NCBI RefSeq assembly: GCF_006539865.1
Contig: NZ_BJNV01000007.1
Location: forward strand, 1 to 64,000
DNA from: Zoogloea ramigera
GTDB taxonomy: Bacteria > Pseudomonadota > Gammaproteobacteria > Burkholderiales > Rhodocyclaceae
DNA length: 64,000 nt
Direction of reading: 5' to 3'
Shown: positions 38,511 to 51,077 of the stretch, one piece after another
Layout of the letters: every line of letters starts with the position of its first letter
Position numbering within the stretch: position 1 is the stretch's first letter
The notes under the pieces: generated by a model
Told to the model about the DNA's origin: nothing
Databases searched by the model: none
Seen by the model: only the letters and a program-made list of their open reading frames with translations
Made by a program: the position numbers and the translations under genes

Positions 38511-39095
38511 ATGCACAAAAAGACACTTCAGGGATTCACCCTCGTGGAGCTCATCGTTACGCTGGCCGTAGCGGCGATCCTCATGGGCACGGCGGTTCCC
38601 TCATTCACGTCGCTCGTGAATTCCAACCGGCTCGCCACCCAGGCCAACGACCTGCTGGGGGCGATGATGATTGCGCGCAGCGAGGCCATCCGCCTGAACC
38701 GCCGCGTGATCCTGTGCAGCAGCAGCGACGGGGCCACCTGCTCCAGCGACGCGGGGCGCTGGAACGGCTGGATTGTGTTTGCGGACAACAACCGCAATGA
38801 CTCCCCCGACAGCGGCGAGGTGCTGCGCGTCGGCACGATCTCGCCGACCGATGTAGTGGTGCAGGGCAGCCAGCGGATCGTCGATCAGGGCAACCGCATC
38901 CGGATGGGGGCCGACGGCCTGGTTCGCGCCGCGACGGGCTCTTCGGCAGTGCTGCTGCAGGCCAAGCTGTCGGTGTGCATCGCCACCACTTCGGTGCCCC
39001 AGAACACCCGCGAGATCCGGATCGGGGCGGGTGGGCAGGGGCTGATCGTCCCCGTCAATAACGATGGCACCTGCCCCGTGCCGTCGAACGCCTGA
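38511..39095 (+). CDS. fimT: Minor pilin FimT/GspH family
   Basis: A 194-residue type IV pilus minor pilin. Prepilin leader MHKKTLQG is followed by the N-methylation site and hydrophobic helix FTLVELIVTLAVAAILMG; PilD would cut after G8. The globular part has Cys pairs (LCSSSDGATC, VCIATT, GTCPV). It primes pilus assembly with PilV, PilW, PilX and PilE. GGAGG precedes the ATG at 38511; in-frame sequence further upstream would bury the leader and is rejected. First gene of the pilin operon behind the c-di-GMP riboswitch. Confidence 0.9.
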   Translation: MHKKTLQGFTLVELIVTLAVAAILMGTAVPSFTSLVNSNRLATQANDLLGAMMIARSEAIRLNRRVILCSSSDGATCSSDAGRWNGWIVFADNNRNDSPDSGEVLRVGTISPTDVVVQGSQRIVDQGNRIRMGADGLVRAATGSSAVLLQAKLSVCIATTSVPQNTREIRIGAGGQGLIVPVNNDGTCPVPSNA

Positions 39096-39121
39096 TCCAT
39101 CCACCGGAACATCGGCAGATC

Positions 39122-39565
39122 ATGAAAAAAATCTCCTCCCTCAAGACGCAGAAGGGCGTCGGGCTCATCGAAGTGCTGGTTTCCATGCTGATCCTGTCGA
39201 TCTGCCTGCTCGGGATGGCGGCGCTCCAGACCGTGGCCCTGCGCAATGGCCAGAGCGCCCAGTCCCGCTCGATGGCGGGCATCATGAGCAACTCGATCAC
39301 CGACGCGATGCGCGCAAACGTCACTGAGGCGCGTAATGGCGCCTACAACGGCAGCACCTGCGATGTGAGTGGCGAGCCGGGTGGCTCCCTCGCCGACTCG
39401 GACATCACCGCCTGGGTGAGCTCCCTCAAGCGTGCCATCGGCCAGAGCGCCTGCGGCACGGTGCTGTGCCAGGCCGGCCAGTGCGACATCACGGTTCAGT
39501 GGGATGACTCGCGGGCGAGTGCCGGCTCGAGCACCCACCTCGTCACGACTCGGGTCCAGCTATGA
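39122..39565 (+). CDS. pilV: Type IV pilus modification protein PilV
   Basis: A 147-residue minor pilin. Leader MKKISSLKTQKG, cleavage before VGLIEVLVSMLILSICLLGM, with the conserved Glu at position 5 of the mature protein. The C-terminal part has Cys residues (STCDVS, SACGTVLCQAGQC) likely forming disulfides. The stop overlaps the start of pilW by four bases. Confidence 0.9.
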   Translation: MKKISSLKTQKGVGLIEVLVSMLILSICLLGMAALQTVALRNGQSAQSRSMAGIMSNSITDAMRANVTEARNGAYNGSTCDVSGEPGGSLADSDITAWVSSLKRAIGQSACGTVLCQAGQCDITVQWDDSRASAGSSTHLVTTRVQL

Positions 39566-40596
39566 CGCATCGCAGCAGCCCCCTCATGATGCCCTCGCCC
39601 CATCAGCGGGGGCATACGCTCATCGAGCTGATGATCGCGCTCGTCCTCGGGCTGGTGCTGGTGGGCAGTGTCTTCGTGGTGTTCATGGGCAGCCGGATGT
39701 CGTTCAACACCTCCGACAACCTGTCCCGGATGCAGGATTCGGCGCGCATCGTGTTTGCCCTGATGAGCCGTGAGATCCGCGAGGCGAGCGGCACGGGCTG
39801 CGGCAATGGCGGACGGGCCGACAACGACATCGCCCGGCGGAACCGCAGCGTGCTGAACGCGGCCCAGTCGGCCACGCCTTCCTGGTGGAGCCTGATGGGA
39901 ACCGGCATCCAGGGTTTCGACGCCAGCCAGGTCACGCCGGCCGTCGCCATCGGCACGGCCGTGGGGCAGCGGCGGAGCAACACCGACGCGCTGCATCTGG
40001 CCGGAGCCTACGGGGCCGGCTTCAGCGTCGAACTGCATAGCGGCACGACGAACCAGTTCAAGCTCAACACCACCCAGTCCGGGCTCGCCGCCAATGACGT
40101 GCTGATCGTCTGCGACTACCGGCAATCGACGGTCTTCAACGCGTCGAGCGTCTCGGGCGACCGGGTGGCTTACGCGGTGGGTGCGGGCGGGCGCAAGAAC
40201 TGCGGCACCGCCCTGGCCTACGATACGGGGGTGGCCTGCCCGACAGGCAGCTATTTCTACGACCCGCTGATCTCCCGCCTGAGCCGCTTCGGTGCGTCGG
40301 CGTGGTACATCGGCAACGGCTCCAGCGGCCGGCCGTCCCTTTTCCGGGTGTTCCTGGACGGGGGGCCGGAGGAGATCGCGGCCGGCGTCACCGACATGCA
40401 GATCACCTATCTCGCCGACGGCAGCACCGCCTACGTGGACGCCAGCGCGGTGACGGACTGGGCCAGCGTCTCCTCGGTGCGCCTCACGCTGAGCTTCGAG
40501 AGCGCGGACGCCGCCGTGTCCACCGCGACCACCGGAGACCGTCGCCTGACGACCGCGACGACCAGCACCATCGCCCTCAGAAACCGAATGCCATGA
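39562..40596 (+). CDS. pilW: Minor pilin assembly protein PilW
   Basis: A 344-residue minor pilin. Leader ends QRG before HTLIELMIALVLGLVLVGS. The length and C-terminal region match the PilW family, the largest of the priming minor pilins. The stop overlaps the pilX ATG (ATGA), indicating coupled translation. Confidence 0.9.
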   Translation: MTHRSSPLMMPSPHQRGHTLIELMIALVLGLVLVGSVFVVFMGSRMSFNTSDNLSRMQDSARIVFALMSREIREASGTGCGNGGRADNDIARRNRSVLNAAQSATPSWWSLMGTGIQGFDASQVTPAVAIGTAVGQRRSNTDALHLAGAYGAGFSVELHSGTTNQFKLNTTQSGLAANDVLIVCDYRQSTVFNASSVSGDRVAYAVGAGGRKNCGTALAYDTGVACPTGSYFYDPLISRLSRFGASAWYIGNGSSGRPSLFRVFLDGGPEEIAAGVTDMQITYLADGSTAYVDASAVTDWASVSSVRLTLSFESADAAVSTATTGDRRLTTATTSTIALRNRMP

Positions 40597-41096
40597 AACG
40601 CCCTGCAACCCACCAGCGCGGTGTCGCGCTGATCGCGTCGATGCTCATCCTGATCATCATCACGCTGCTCGGGCTGTCGACGATGCGCAGCGCCGGGCTG
40701 CAGGAGCGCATGAGCGGCAACCAGTACGACCGCAACGTGGTGCTCGAGGCCGCAGAGGCGGCGCTCCGCCAGGGCGAGGCGATCGCCGCGGCGCCCCTCA
40801 CCATCCCCGCCACATGCACCAACGGCGTGTGCCCCAAGCCCGTTGCGGGCATGGCCGATCGCTGGACGGATTCGGGCTTCACGGGCTGGCAGGCGGCCAC
40901 CAGCACGCGCCCGGCGCTCGTCACCAGCCAGTTCATCATCGAGGACATGGGCCCCCAGCCTGCCGACGGCACCTGCCATCTGCAGATCCCGGTCGAGCCC
41001 ACCTGCCTCGTCCCGCTATACCGCGTCACGGCCCAGGCCCGGGCGACCAATAGTCGCGGCACCATCGTGACGCTGCAATCCAACATCCGCCAATAA
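40593..41096 (+). CDS. pilX: Minor pilin assembly protein PilX
   Basis: A 167-residue minor pilin. Leader MKRPATHQRG, then VALIASMLILIIITLLGLST, lacking the Glu5 of most pilins as is usual for PilX. The motif GNQYDRNVVLEAAEAALRQGE is typical of PilX N-termini. It works with PilY1 at the pilus tip. It is followed 12 bases later by pilY1. Confidence 0.9.
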   Translation: MKRPATHQRGVALIASMLILIIITLLGLSTMRSAGLQERMSGNQYDRNVVLEAAEAALRQGEAIAAAPLTIPATCTNGVCPKPVAGMADRWTDSGFTGWQAATSTRPALVTSQFIIEDMGPQPADGTCHLQIPVEPTCLVPLYRVTAQARATNSRGTIVTLQSNIRQ

Positions 41097-41108
41097 TCGG
41101 AGTCCGTC

Positions 41109-44100
41109 ATGAGAACTCTGTCTTGTCGCTCGGCTGGCCAGCGATCGAAGCTGGCCACGCTTCCGGTGGCCGTGGCCCTCGCACTGGCGAGCTCGCCTGG
41201 CCACGGCGTCGTCGACCTCCCCACGGCGCCGCTGCAGTCAGCGGCGGCGATCCCCTCGAACATCCTGTTCCTGCTCGACGACTCGGGCAGCATGCAGTTC
41301 GAGATGATGCCCGAGGACCTGATCATCTTTTCTGATGCAAAGTACTTTTATCCTGTGGGTCGGCCCGTTATCGTTTATCTTTTTCCACCCCCCAATAACC
41401 AGTACAACGGCCTCAATTACTCGGCAGCCATCCCGGCCTTCGACGACCAGAGCTACCACAATTTTTTCCGGCGCTCATCGGCTAACAACAATATCTTCTA
41501 TGATCCGACGATCACCTATACCCCATGGGTCAGGCACGACGGGTCGTCCTACGGAAACGCCTCGGCGACGGCCGCCTACTACAACCCCGCCAATACGGGG
41601 GCGGGCACCCTCAACCTGACTACCGAGAAGACCAACGTCAACAGCACCCTGTGGATCAAGGGGACCACCCCGGGCGATTATTCCCTGTGCTCCACCTACG
41701 CCTGCCAGTCCTACTGGCCGATCACCTTCTACATGTACAAGGGCACGGGCGATCGGGCCCTCGCCAGCAGCTACGTCAAGTACCAGATCCAGGGTGCGAC
41801 CGGCTACAGGACGGACCTCAACGGCGGCACGCCGAGCGCCGTGAGCAGCTTCAACTGGGGTTCGGTGACGCGCACCGTGGCGGAGGAAACCCAGAACTTC
41901 GCCAACTGGTTCAGCTACTACCGCTCCCGCGCCCACGCCGCCAAGGCCGGTGCCAGCATCGCCTTTGCCAAGCTCGGCACCAATTATCGGGTGGGTTTCA
42001 GTACCATCAACACCGCGAGCCTCGGCAACGTCATCCCGACCTCCGGCACCTTCGACGGCACCAACCGCCAGAACTGGTTCAATGCGCTGCTCGGTGCGCC
42101 CATCCCGCCCCAGGGGACGCCCCTCAAGGAGTCCCTCAGCCGGGCCGGCGATTACTTCAGCCGCACCGACGACAGCGGGCCTTACGGCCCGGCGCCGCAG
42201 TTGTCGTGCCGCCGCAACTTCACCATCCTGACCACCGACGGCTACTACAACGAGCCGGCGGTACCCCTCAGCTTCGGCAATGAAGACAACACCGCCGGCT
42301 CCACGATCACCGGGCCGGGCTCCCAGAGTTATCAATACGTGCCGTCCCGGCCCTACCAGGACAGCTACACCGGCAGCCTGGCCGACATCGCGATGTATTA
42401 CTGGAGGCGGGATCTGCGCACCGATCTCACCAACAACATCCGCACCACCAGCACCAACCCATCGTTCTGGCAGAACATGAGCACCTTCACCCTGTCCCTG
42501 GGGCCCCAGGGCACGCTCACCCCGCCGCCCAAAACACCCAACGATCTGGCCGCCCTGACCAGCGGGAGCAAGGTCTGGCCCGACCCCGCCACCGGCGAAG
42601 CCAAGAAGATCGACGACCTCTGGCACGCCTCGGTGAACGGCCGCGGCACTTTCGTTGCCGCCAAGAATCCCACCGAGTTCGCCGAGGGCCTGGTGTCGGC
42701 TCTCAACACCATCGGCGAGTCGGGTGGCGCGTGGAACGTCGCCCTCACGTCCAGCACGGTCGAGACCGACGGCCGGGTGTTCGTTGCCCGCTACGACGGC
42801 AGCTGGGGCGGTGACCTGTGGGCCGTGGCCTACAACGCCACGGGCAACATGAACACCACCGCCGACGGCACGCCGATCCCGGTCTGGAAGGCATCCACGC
42901 AACTGCCGGCCGCGGCTGATCGCAAGATCTTCACCTGGAAGGACAACGGTGGTGGTGGCATCGCGTTCACTTACAACAACCTCAGCAATGCCAAGCAGAC
43001 CGCGATCGGCAGCAGCGACGTGGTCGATTTCGTGCGCGGCGTCACCAGCAAGTCGGTGGCCAGCGGCGGCACCCTGCGCAACCGCAGCTCCCTGCTGGGC
43101 GACATCGCCAACCCCGCGCCGGTGTATGTGAAGGCCTCGAATACCGTTTTTGCGCCGGCCAACGACGGCATGCTCCACGCGTTCAATGCCGCCACCGGCG
43201 CCGAAGTGTTTGCCTACATCCCGGGTGGGGTCAATTTTGCCGACCTGAAAGCCTTCTCCAGCCCGACCTATTCGCACAAGTTCATCAACGACGGCGAGAT
43301 CGCGGTGTCCGACCTGGCTGCCACCGGCAAGAACATCCTCGTCGGCTCCCTCGGCCGCGGCGGCAAGACGGTGTATGCCCTCGATGTCACCAACCCGGCG
43401 AGCTTCGGCACCAACAACGTGATGTGGGAGTTCACCGACACCGATCTGGGCCAGGCCCTCGGCAAGCCGGTCATCGTCAAGCTGAACACCGGCGACTGGG
43501 CGGTGCTGATCGGTAACGGCTACAACAGCAGTACCGAGAAGGCCTTCCTGTTCGTCATCAACCTCAACACTGGCGCGCTCATCAAGAAGATCGCCACCGG
43601 GGTGGGGTCTTCGACCAGCAGCAACGGGCTGGCGACGCCGGTGGGTTTCGACCAGAACGGCGACGGCAAGCTCGACCTGGCCTATGCGGGCGACCTCCTG
43701 GGTAACTTCTGGAAGTTCGACCTGACCGGTGCCAGCTCCGCCTGGACCGCCACCTCGATGTTCGTCGCCAAGGATGCCAGCAACAACGTCCAGCCGATCA
43801 CCGGCGGCCTCTCCATCGCCATCGACCCCAAGACCAACAAGCGCTGGATCTTTGGCGGAACCGGTCGCTACCTGTCGAACTCCGACGTCTCCAGCACCGC
43901 GGTCCAGAGCTGGTACGGCCTGATCGACGATGGCACCGTGATCAGCTCCCGCGCCTCGCTCACCCAGCGTACCCTCAGCGCCGCCTCGGCCCAGGGCAGC
44001 TACCTCACGCGGACCTTCTCGGTCGCCAGCGCCAACGACATGGTCGGCAAGAAGGGCTGGTACGCAGACCTCACCCCCGCCAGCGTGGCGAGCGGCGAGC

Positions 44101-44486
44101 GGATCGTCTCGCGCAGCCAGTACTCGGCGGGCGTGCTGTACGTGAGCAGCATCGTCCCGAGCTCAGACGTGTGCGCCTCGGGGGGCAGCGGCTTCGTGAA
44201 TGCGGTGGACGCCTTCAGCGGCGCCAGCCTCACCAAGCCCTTCTTCGACATCAACAACGACAAGCTCTTCACCGACGCCGACAAGAAGCTCGAAGGCGGC
44301 CGGCTGCTCCCGGCCGGCTCGATCCGCACCACCGGGATGATCGGTGAGATCAACGTCAAGAAGATCAGCGGTGACCAATCCACCGCCCAGAGCTGCGACA
44401 CCACCGGCGCCTGCAAGGCGCTGCCCAACCTCAACCTGCGTGCGCTCAGCGGGCGCATCTCGTGGCGCGAGATCGTCACCGAGTAA
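41109..44486 (+). CDS. pilY1: Type IV pilus tip adhesin/assembly protein PilY1
   Basis: A 1125-residue exported protein. Signal sequence (about residues 15-32), von Willebrand A-like region with MIDAS motif DDSGSM (57-62), and a C-terminal PilY1 beta-propeller holding a calcium loop DQNGDGKLD (848-856) like the one controlling pilus extension and retraction in Pseudomonas. PilY1 sits at the pilus tip, promotes adhesion and can feed surface signals into c-di-GMP pathways, which is notable given the riboswitch upstream. CGGAG precedes the ATG. Confidence 0.94.
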   Translation: MRTLSCRSAGQRSKLATLPVAVALALASSPGHGVVDLPTAPLQSAAAIPSNILFLLDDSGSMQFEMMPEDLIIFSDAKYFYPVGRPVIVYLFPPPNNQYNGLNYSAAIPAFDDQSYHNFFRRSSANNNIFYDPTITYTPWVRHDGSSYGNASATAAYYNPANTGAGTLNLTTEKTNVNSTLWIKGTTPGDYSLCSTYACQSYWPITFYMYKGTGDRALASSYVKYQIQGATGYRTDLNGGTPSAVSSFNWGSVTRTVAEETQNFANWFSYYRSRAHAAKAGASIAFAKLGTNYRVGFSTINTASLGNVIPTSGTFDGTNRQNWFNALLGAPIPPQGTPLKESLSRAGDYFSRTDDSGPYGPAPQLSCRRNFTILTTDGYYNEPAVPLSFGNEDNTAGSTITGPGSQSYQYVPSRPYQDSYTGSLADIAMYYWRRDLRTDLTNNIRTTSTNPSFWQNMSTFTLSLGPQGTLTPPPKTPNDLAALTSGSKVWPDPATGEAKKIDDLWHASVNGRGTFVAAKNPTEFAEGLVSALNTIGESGGAWNVALTSSTVETDGRVFVARYDGSWGGDLWAVAYNATGNMNTTADGTPIPVWKASTQLPAAADRKIFTWKDNGGGGIAFTYNNLSNAKQTAIGSSDVVDFVRGVTSKSVASGGTLRNRSSLLGDIANPAPVYVKASNTVFAPANDGMLHAFNAATGAEVFAYIPGGVNFADLKAFSSPTYSHKFINDGEIAVSDLAATGKNILVGSLGRGGKTVYALDVTNPASFGTNNVMWEFTDTDLGQALGKPVIVKLNTGDWAVLIGNGYNSSTEKAFLFVINLNTGALIKKIATGVGSSTSSNGLATPVGFDQNGDGKLDLAYAGDLLGNFWKFDLTGASSAWTATSMFVAKDASNNVQPITGGLSIAIDPKTNKRWIFGGTGRYLSNSDVSSTAVQSWYGLIDDGTVISSRASLTQRTLSAASAQGSYLTRTFSVASANDMVGKKGWYADLTPASVASGERIVSRSQYSAGVLYVSSIVPSSDVCASGGSGFVNAVDAFSGASLTKPFFDINNDKLFTDADKKLEGGRLLPAGSIRTTGMIGEINVKKISGDQSTAQSCDTTGACKALPNLNLRALSGRISWREIVTE

Positions 44487-44517
44487 GCACGCTCGAGCCC
44501 GAGCGAAGGAGACCACC

Positions 44518-44970
44518 GTGCGCAACACACCACCGTCCCCACAGCGGCCGCTCCGGCGGCAAGGGGGCATGACGCTCATCGAGCTGATGATCGCGGTCGT
44601 CATCGTCGGCATCCTCACGATGATCGCCTATCCCAACTACACCAGCCATGTCGTCAAGAGCCGGCGCGGCCAGGCCACCGCCTGCCTTCAGGAGGCCAGC
44701 CAGTTCATGGAGCGCTTCTACACCACCAACCTGCGCTACGACCAGACCACCGGCGGCGCAGCGGTCAGCCTGCCCACCACGTCGTGCATCCAGGACATGA
44801 GCGGCCGCTACGTGATCTCGATCGGCAGCGTGAACGCCAACAGCTTCGTCCTCCGGGCAACGCCCCAGGGCGCCCAGGCCAGCTCCGACACCCAGTGCGG
44901 CACCTTGAGCCTCAGCCAGAACGGGACGAAGGCGGTGTCGGGCACGGCGGCGGTGGCTAGCTGCTGGTGA
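44518..44970 (+). CDS. pilE: Type IV minor pilin PilE
   Basis: A 150-residue pilin. Leader MRNTPPSPQRPLRRQGG, then MTLIELMIAVVIVGILTMIA with Glu5. The C-terminal region has two Cys pairs (TACLQEA, TSCIQDM, TQCGTL, ASCW). Order and size match P. aeruginosa pilE, last of fimU-pilV-W-X-Y1-pilE. Start is GTG at 44518 with GAAGGAG upstream; an ATG at the mature N-terminus cannot be the start because the leader is required. Confidence 0.9.
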   Translation: MRNTPPSPQRPLRRQGGMTLIELMIAVVIVGILTMIAYPNYTSHVVKSRRGQATACLQEASQFMERFYTTNLRYDQTTGGAAVSLPTTSCIQDMSGRYVISIGSVNANSFVLRATPQGAQASSDTQCGTLSLSQNGTKAVSGTAAVASCW

Positions 44971-45050
44971 GCGCTGCAGGCCACGAACGGGATTGCCCAC
45001 TTTTTGGGAGGAGTTGCCCCCGATATGTTGGTTGATATCGCTCGAGTGGT

Positions 45051-45659
45051 TTACCGGCTTGATGGAATGTCGGTGGGAGCCGGGGCGGGTTCAAAGCGGT
45101 ACCACCACAAGCGGCTCTCCCGGTAAGGAAGAAGGAAGGCGAACAGGCCATATTCCTTGGCCTCGTATCGAATGATGAGTGACCCGTCCGAGGCTTTGCC
45201 GATCTCATTGTGGGCGAAGCGGGTGGCCACCCGGATGTGGCTCGACCCGCTGGAGCTCAAATCCATCCGTAGATACTTGGGCGTGCAACTGAAGGACTCG
45301 CCCTTCTTCAGAACTGTTCGATAGATCAGCTTGCCCTTTTCAAGCAGGCTGACTTCGAGGTCCGAGCGCCTGGTCATCTGAAGCACGACTTGGTCGGCCC
45401 ACTTGGGGTCGATGCCTTCGCTCATCAGTTTGCCGAATGAAAGCAGCTCCATGCCCAGATGGCTGGAGGACATGCTCTTCGAGTCGTTTTCACCCAGCAT
45501 GAGATCGCCGGTGTTCTTGTAGGCCCCATCCAGGTCGGGGCAGGCCGCACCGGGTTTGCCATCCGATACCGGCGGCCAGAAAGAGGGGTAATCGACGGCC
45601 TGGCATGCAGCCGCCGCCAGAAGCAGCGGCGCCATCAAGTATCGGATGACCTCTGGCAT
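45051..45659 (-). CDS. Putative lipoprotein of unknown function
   Basis: A 202-residue protein whose start (MPEVIRYLMAPLLLAAAACQA) reads as a lipoprotein signal with Cys at 19. I recognise no domain in the mature part. The ATG at 45659 is chosen for this signal; the frame extends to 45737. It is convergent with the pilin operon and has no evident partner. Local GC is lower than in neighbours, which may indicate recent arrival. Confidence 0.65.
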   Translation of the reverse strand: MPEVIRYLMAPLLLAAAACQAVDYPSFWPPVSDGKPGAACPDLDGAYKNTGDLMLGENDSKSMSSSHLGMELLSFGKLMSEGIDPKWADQVVLQMTRRSDLEVSLLEKGKLIYRTVLKKGESFSCTPKYLRMDLSSSGSSHIRVATRFAHNEIGKASDGSLIIRYEAKEYGLFAFLLPYRESRLWWYRFEPAPAPTDIPSSR

Positions 45660-45779
45660 GTCGGCTGTCGTTTTCTCAAAGCCCGTTCGCCATCGTATCC
45701 CGGCGCGAGATCCGGATGGAGGATCTGCACGGACCACGGTTTCGCAATGAGGTCCGTCGATCGGCCCGCGCCCACTTAC

Positions 45780-47354
<1,575 letters not shown>

Positions 47355-47530
47355 GGGCGGAGCGGAAAGCGGGAAAGGCCGCGATTATACAAGGCCTTGC
47401 AGCCTCGCCGCAGCCCGCCGACAGCCCGGCCAGGCGTGGTGGGGGCCCGCTCTCGAGTCGGGGCTGAGCCAAGGCGGCCGTCGAGGCTTGCCCCGCTGCG
47501 CGGCGTTGCCCTCTCAAGCGTCGCGCGAGC

Positions 47531-48196
47531 TCACGGGGCGGCGGCCAGCCCGGGGCGCTGCAGCAGCCCCAGGGCCTGCAGGCGGTCCAGGCTCCAGCCC
47601 GGGCCGAGCAGGAGCAGGCGGGTGTTCAGGTCGTCGCGCAGGGCGGCGGCCGGCTCTGCGCCCAGATAGTGCATGCGCCGCTTGCGCAGCGCGACGTAGC
47701 CGAGCCGGAAACGGCGCCCCAGGGCGAGCCACAGGGCGTGGGCGCCGGCGGACTGGCGCGCACCGCTGACCAGGCAGAAGCCTTGCTGCAGGCCCCATTC
47801 GTACACCGCCGTGGCGATGCCGCGCCGCTGGTAGGCTGGCGCGTACCTGGAATGCGGGGCCCGCACATGGGGGTCGGTGCGGCGGTCGACTTCGATCAGG
47901 CGGTTGAACACGGTGTAGCCGGCGAGGCAGCAGCGGACGGTGTCCTCGACATAGACGTAGTGCTCGCCGTCGGCCTCCCGGTGGCGCCACACCAGCCCGG
48001 GGGATTGGCTGGGCAGCGTGGTGCAGGCGCCCAGCGGGTCGGCTGCGGTGTGGAGGCGTCGGTGGAGGGTGTCGAGCTCGCTTTCGATGGTCTCATCGGG
48101 GCGCTGCACGTCAATGCGCAATTCCATCCGCGGGCACAGGCCCTTGAAGAGGCCGGACAGGCCGTGCGGTAGGGGCGGAAGGGGTAGGGTGGCCAT
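47531..48196 (-). CDS. GNAT-fold acetyltransferase-like protein
   Basis: A 221-residue protein with a GNAT-type acetyl-CoA region in the middle: YAPAYQRRGIATAVYEWGL (residues about 117-135), then SAGAHALWLALGRRF. The substrate is unknown. It begins four bases after the stop of the beta-helix gene upstream, so the two are co-transcribed. An acetyltransferase paired with a repeat protein may modify it or a shared partner; that is inference. Confidence 0.7.
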   Translation of the reverse strand: MATLPLPPLPHGLSGLFKGLCPRMELRIDVQRPDETIESELDTLHRRLHTAADPLGACTTLPSQSPGLVWRHREADGEHYVYVEDTVRCCLAGYTVFNRLIEVDRRTDPHVRAPHSRYAPAYQRRGIATAVYEWGLQQGFCLVSGARQSAGAHALWLALGRRFRLGYVALRKRRMHYLGAEPAAALRDDLNTRLLLLGPGWSLDRLQALGLLQRPGLAAAP

Positions 48197-48199
48197 GGC

Positions 48200-49072
48200 T
48201 CAAACCACACCGGGGCCGGCCCACCAGCCGCTCATCAGGCCTTCGGGCTTTTCCGGTGCGCTGACGCGGGCACTGCTTTCCCAGGCTTCAACCTGTACGT
48301 CGAGCCCGGCGAACACGCCATAGCCCTGTCCGGCGCGGATGCCTTCGCCGGCCCACAGGCTCTCGCCCGCCCGGATGGCCCCGTCCGCATGGATGACCCC
48401 GCCCGCCTTGATCCCCCACCCGGCCTCCAGGTGCATGGCGCCGTGGATCGAACCGCCGGCGGCGATGCCCTGGGCCACCCGCAACTGGGCCTGGGCCGTG
48501 AGGTCGCCGCCCACGTGCAGCCCCTTGGCACAGCGTAGGTCGCCCTCGCTGCAGAGGTCGATGCCGACGAAGGCGCTGCCCTCCAGGCGCAGTCGGCCGG
48601 CGCAGTGGAGGTTCCAGCCGGCGCGCAGCTCTCCGCCGCAGCGCAGGTCGCCGGCCGACTCCACGCCCCAGCCGGCCCGCAGGTCACCATCGACCGCCAC
48701 GCGGCCGCCAGCCCGCACCTGGCCTTCGACCCGCAGGTTTCCCCCGACGATCAGGTCGCCGCTGGTGCGCAGGCCGCCCTCTACCCGCAGATCGCCGCCG
48801 ACGTGCAGCTTGCCTTCGACGTCCACGTTGCCTCGCACCTGCAGCGTGCCTGTGAACACGAGCGCGTCCGCCTCGATTTCATCGACGACCCGTACTTCGC
48901 CGGTCGGCCCGAACTGTTCGAGCAGCCAGCATGCGTCGCCGACCCGGCCGGCTGCGACCATCGTGTCGAGCAGCTCCTGGTAATTGCCGCCTTCGTCGAA
49001 CTGGCGGACGAACCAGCGGAATCCATCGGTGCACGGGCGCTTGGCCCGGACGAAACTTCTTGTGAGAACCAT
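48200..49072 (-). CDS. Repetitive beta-helix (bactofilin-like) protein
   Basis: A 290-residue protein in two parts. Residues about 1-55 form a compact domain (RPCTDGFRWFVRQFDEGGNY, then LLDTMVAAGRVGDACWLLEQ) I cannot name. Residues about 65-270 are short Gly-rich repeats of about six residues such as GGDLRV, GGNLRV, AGWGVE and AGGSIH, as expected for a right-handed beta-helix of the polymer-forming bactofilin kind. The ATG at 49072 has GAGGGG upstream. No membrane segment is present. It probably assembles as a scaffold; the role is unknown. Confidence 0.7.
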   Translation of the reverse strand: MVLTRSFVRAKRPCTDGFRWFVRQFDEGGNYQELLDTMVAAGRVGDACWLLEQFGPTGEVRVVDEIEADALVFTGTLQVRGNVDVEGKLHVGGDLRVEGGLRTSGDLIVGGNLRVEGQVRAGGRVAVDGDLRAGWGVESAGDLRCGGELRAGWNLHCAGRLRLEGSAFVGIDLCSEGDLRCAKGLHVGGDLTAQAQLRVAQGIAAGGSIHGAMHLEAGWGIKAGGVIHADGAIRAGESLWAGEGIRAGQGYGVFAGLDVQVEAWESSARVSAPEKPEGLMSGWWAGPGVV

Positions 49073-49558
49073 TACATCACCCCTCGGCAAACGGGCTGCC
49101 GCGCATGGCGCGGCACTCAGCAGCCCGGGCGGGGGCGTTGCACAGGAAGGGTTTTTCGCGGCCCGGAAAGGCCCGGGGCATGGCCGCTGTCACGGCCGTG
49201 GGTGCGAAAAGGAGGGCGCCTGGCTTCCCGCTCTGGCTGCACGTTGAACAAGGCACAGAAAGCTGTGCCCTGGGCAAGGTGCCGTGCGGGGTGGCCTGGG
49301 ATCAGTCCCGGTTCCGGCCCCGCACGGCCTGGGAAAGCACGGCCGGGGACCCTGTAACCTTGAAGGCCAGCGCCAGCCCGATACCGAGGTGGCCTGACGG
49401 AGTCTGCAGTCTGCCGGGCACCCGACGGCCCGCGTCGTGAAACGCGCAGGCGTAAGCGTCGAAGTGCATGGAAGGCATCACGGGCAGACCCGATGGAGAG
49501 GGAACCCGATTATAGGCCAGGCGCAGGCCCCCGGGTGAGCGCCGGGGCCGTGAACGAC
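49073..49558. other. Gene-free stretch with two strong hairpins
   Basis: No convincing reading frame. Hairpin one is GGCACAG/CTGTGCC (49252-49269) with loop AAAG. Hairpin two is a perfect 11-bp stem, GCCGTGCGGGG (49281-49291) and CCCCGCACGGC (49318-49328), enclosing an inner GGGA/TCCC hairpin. Together they make an 80-base structured element. It could be a small RNA or a repeat-type element. The promoter of the beta-helix gene should also lie here. Confidence 0.45.
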
Positions 49559-49580
49559 AAAGGGCGGCCCTCAGCCGCCC
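49559..49580 (-). terminator. Terminator of rho
   Basis: Read on the minus strand, GGGCGGC and GCCGCCC form a 7-bp stem followed by TTTGTCGTT, 21 bases beyond the rho stop. Confidence 0.7.
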
Positions 49581-49600
49581 CTCGTGATGCGCGGGCTTTA

Positions 49601-50860
<1,260 letters not shown>

Positions 50861-51077
50861 GGCAGGCAGGCGTGGGGGAAGAAGGGAAGAGTGCGGTGGG
50901 GAAGGGTGTCTGGGGCTGGCGCGGATTCGCTACAGCGGATACAGCAGCAAAAGTGCTCGGACTGTATGGGTTTTACCCTGACTCGCCGCCCGGCGTGGGG
51001 CCGGGCTGGCGCTGCGGCAGGGAGGTATGGGTTGCGGGGCTTGCGGGCGGCCGGCCGTGAAGCCGGCCCGCCGGGTG

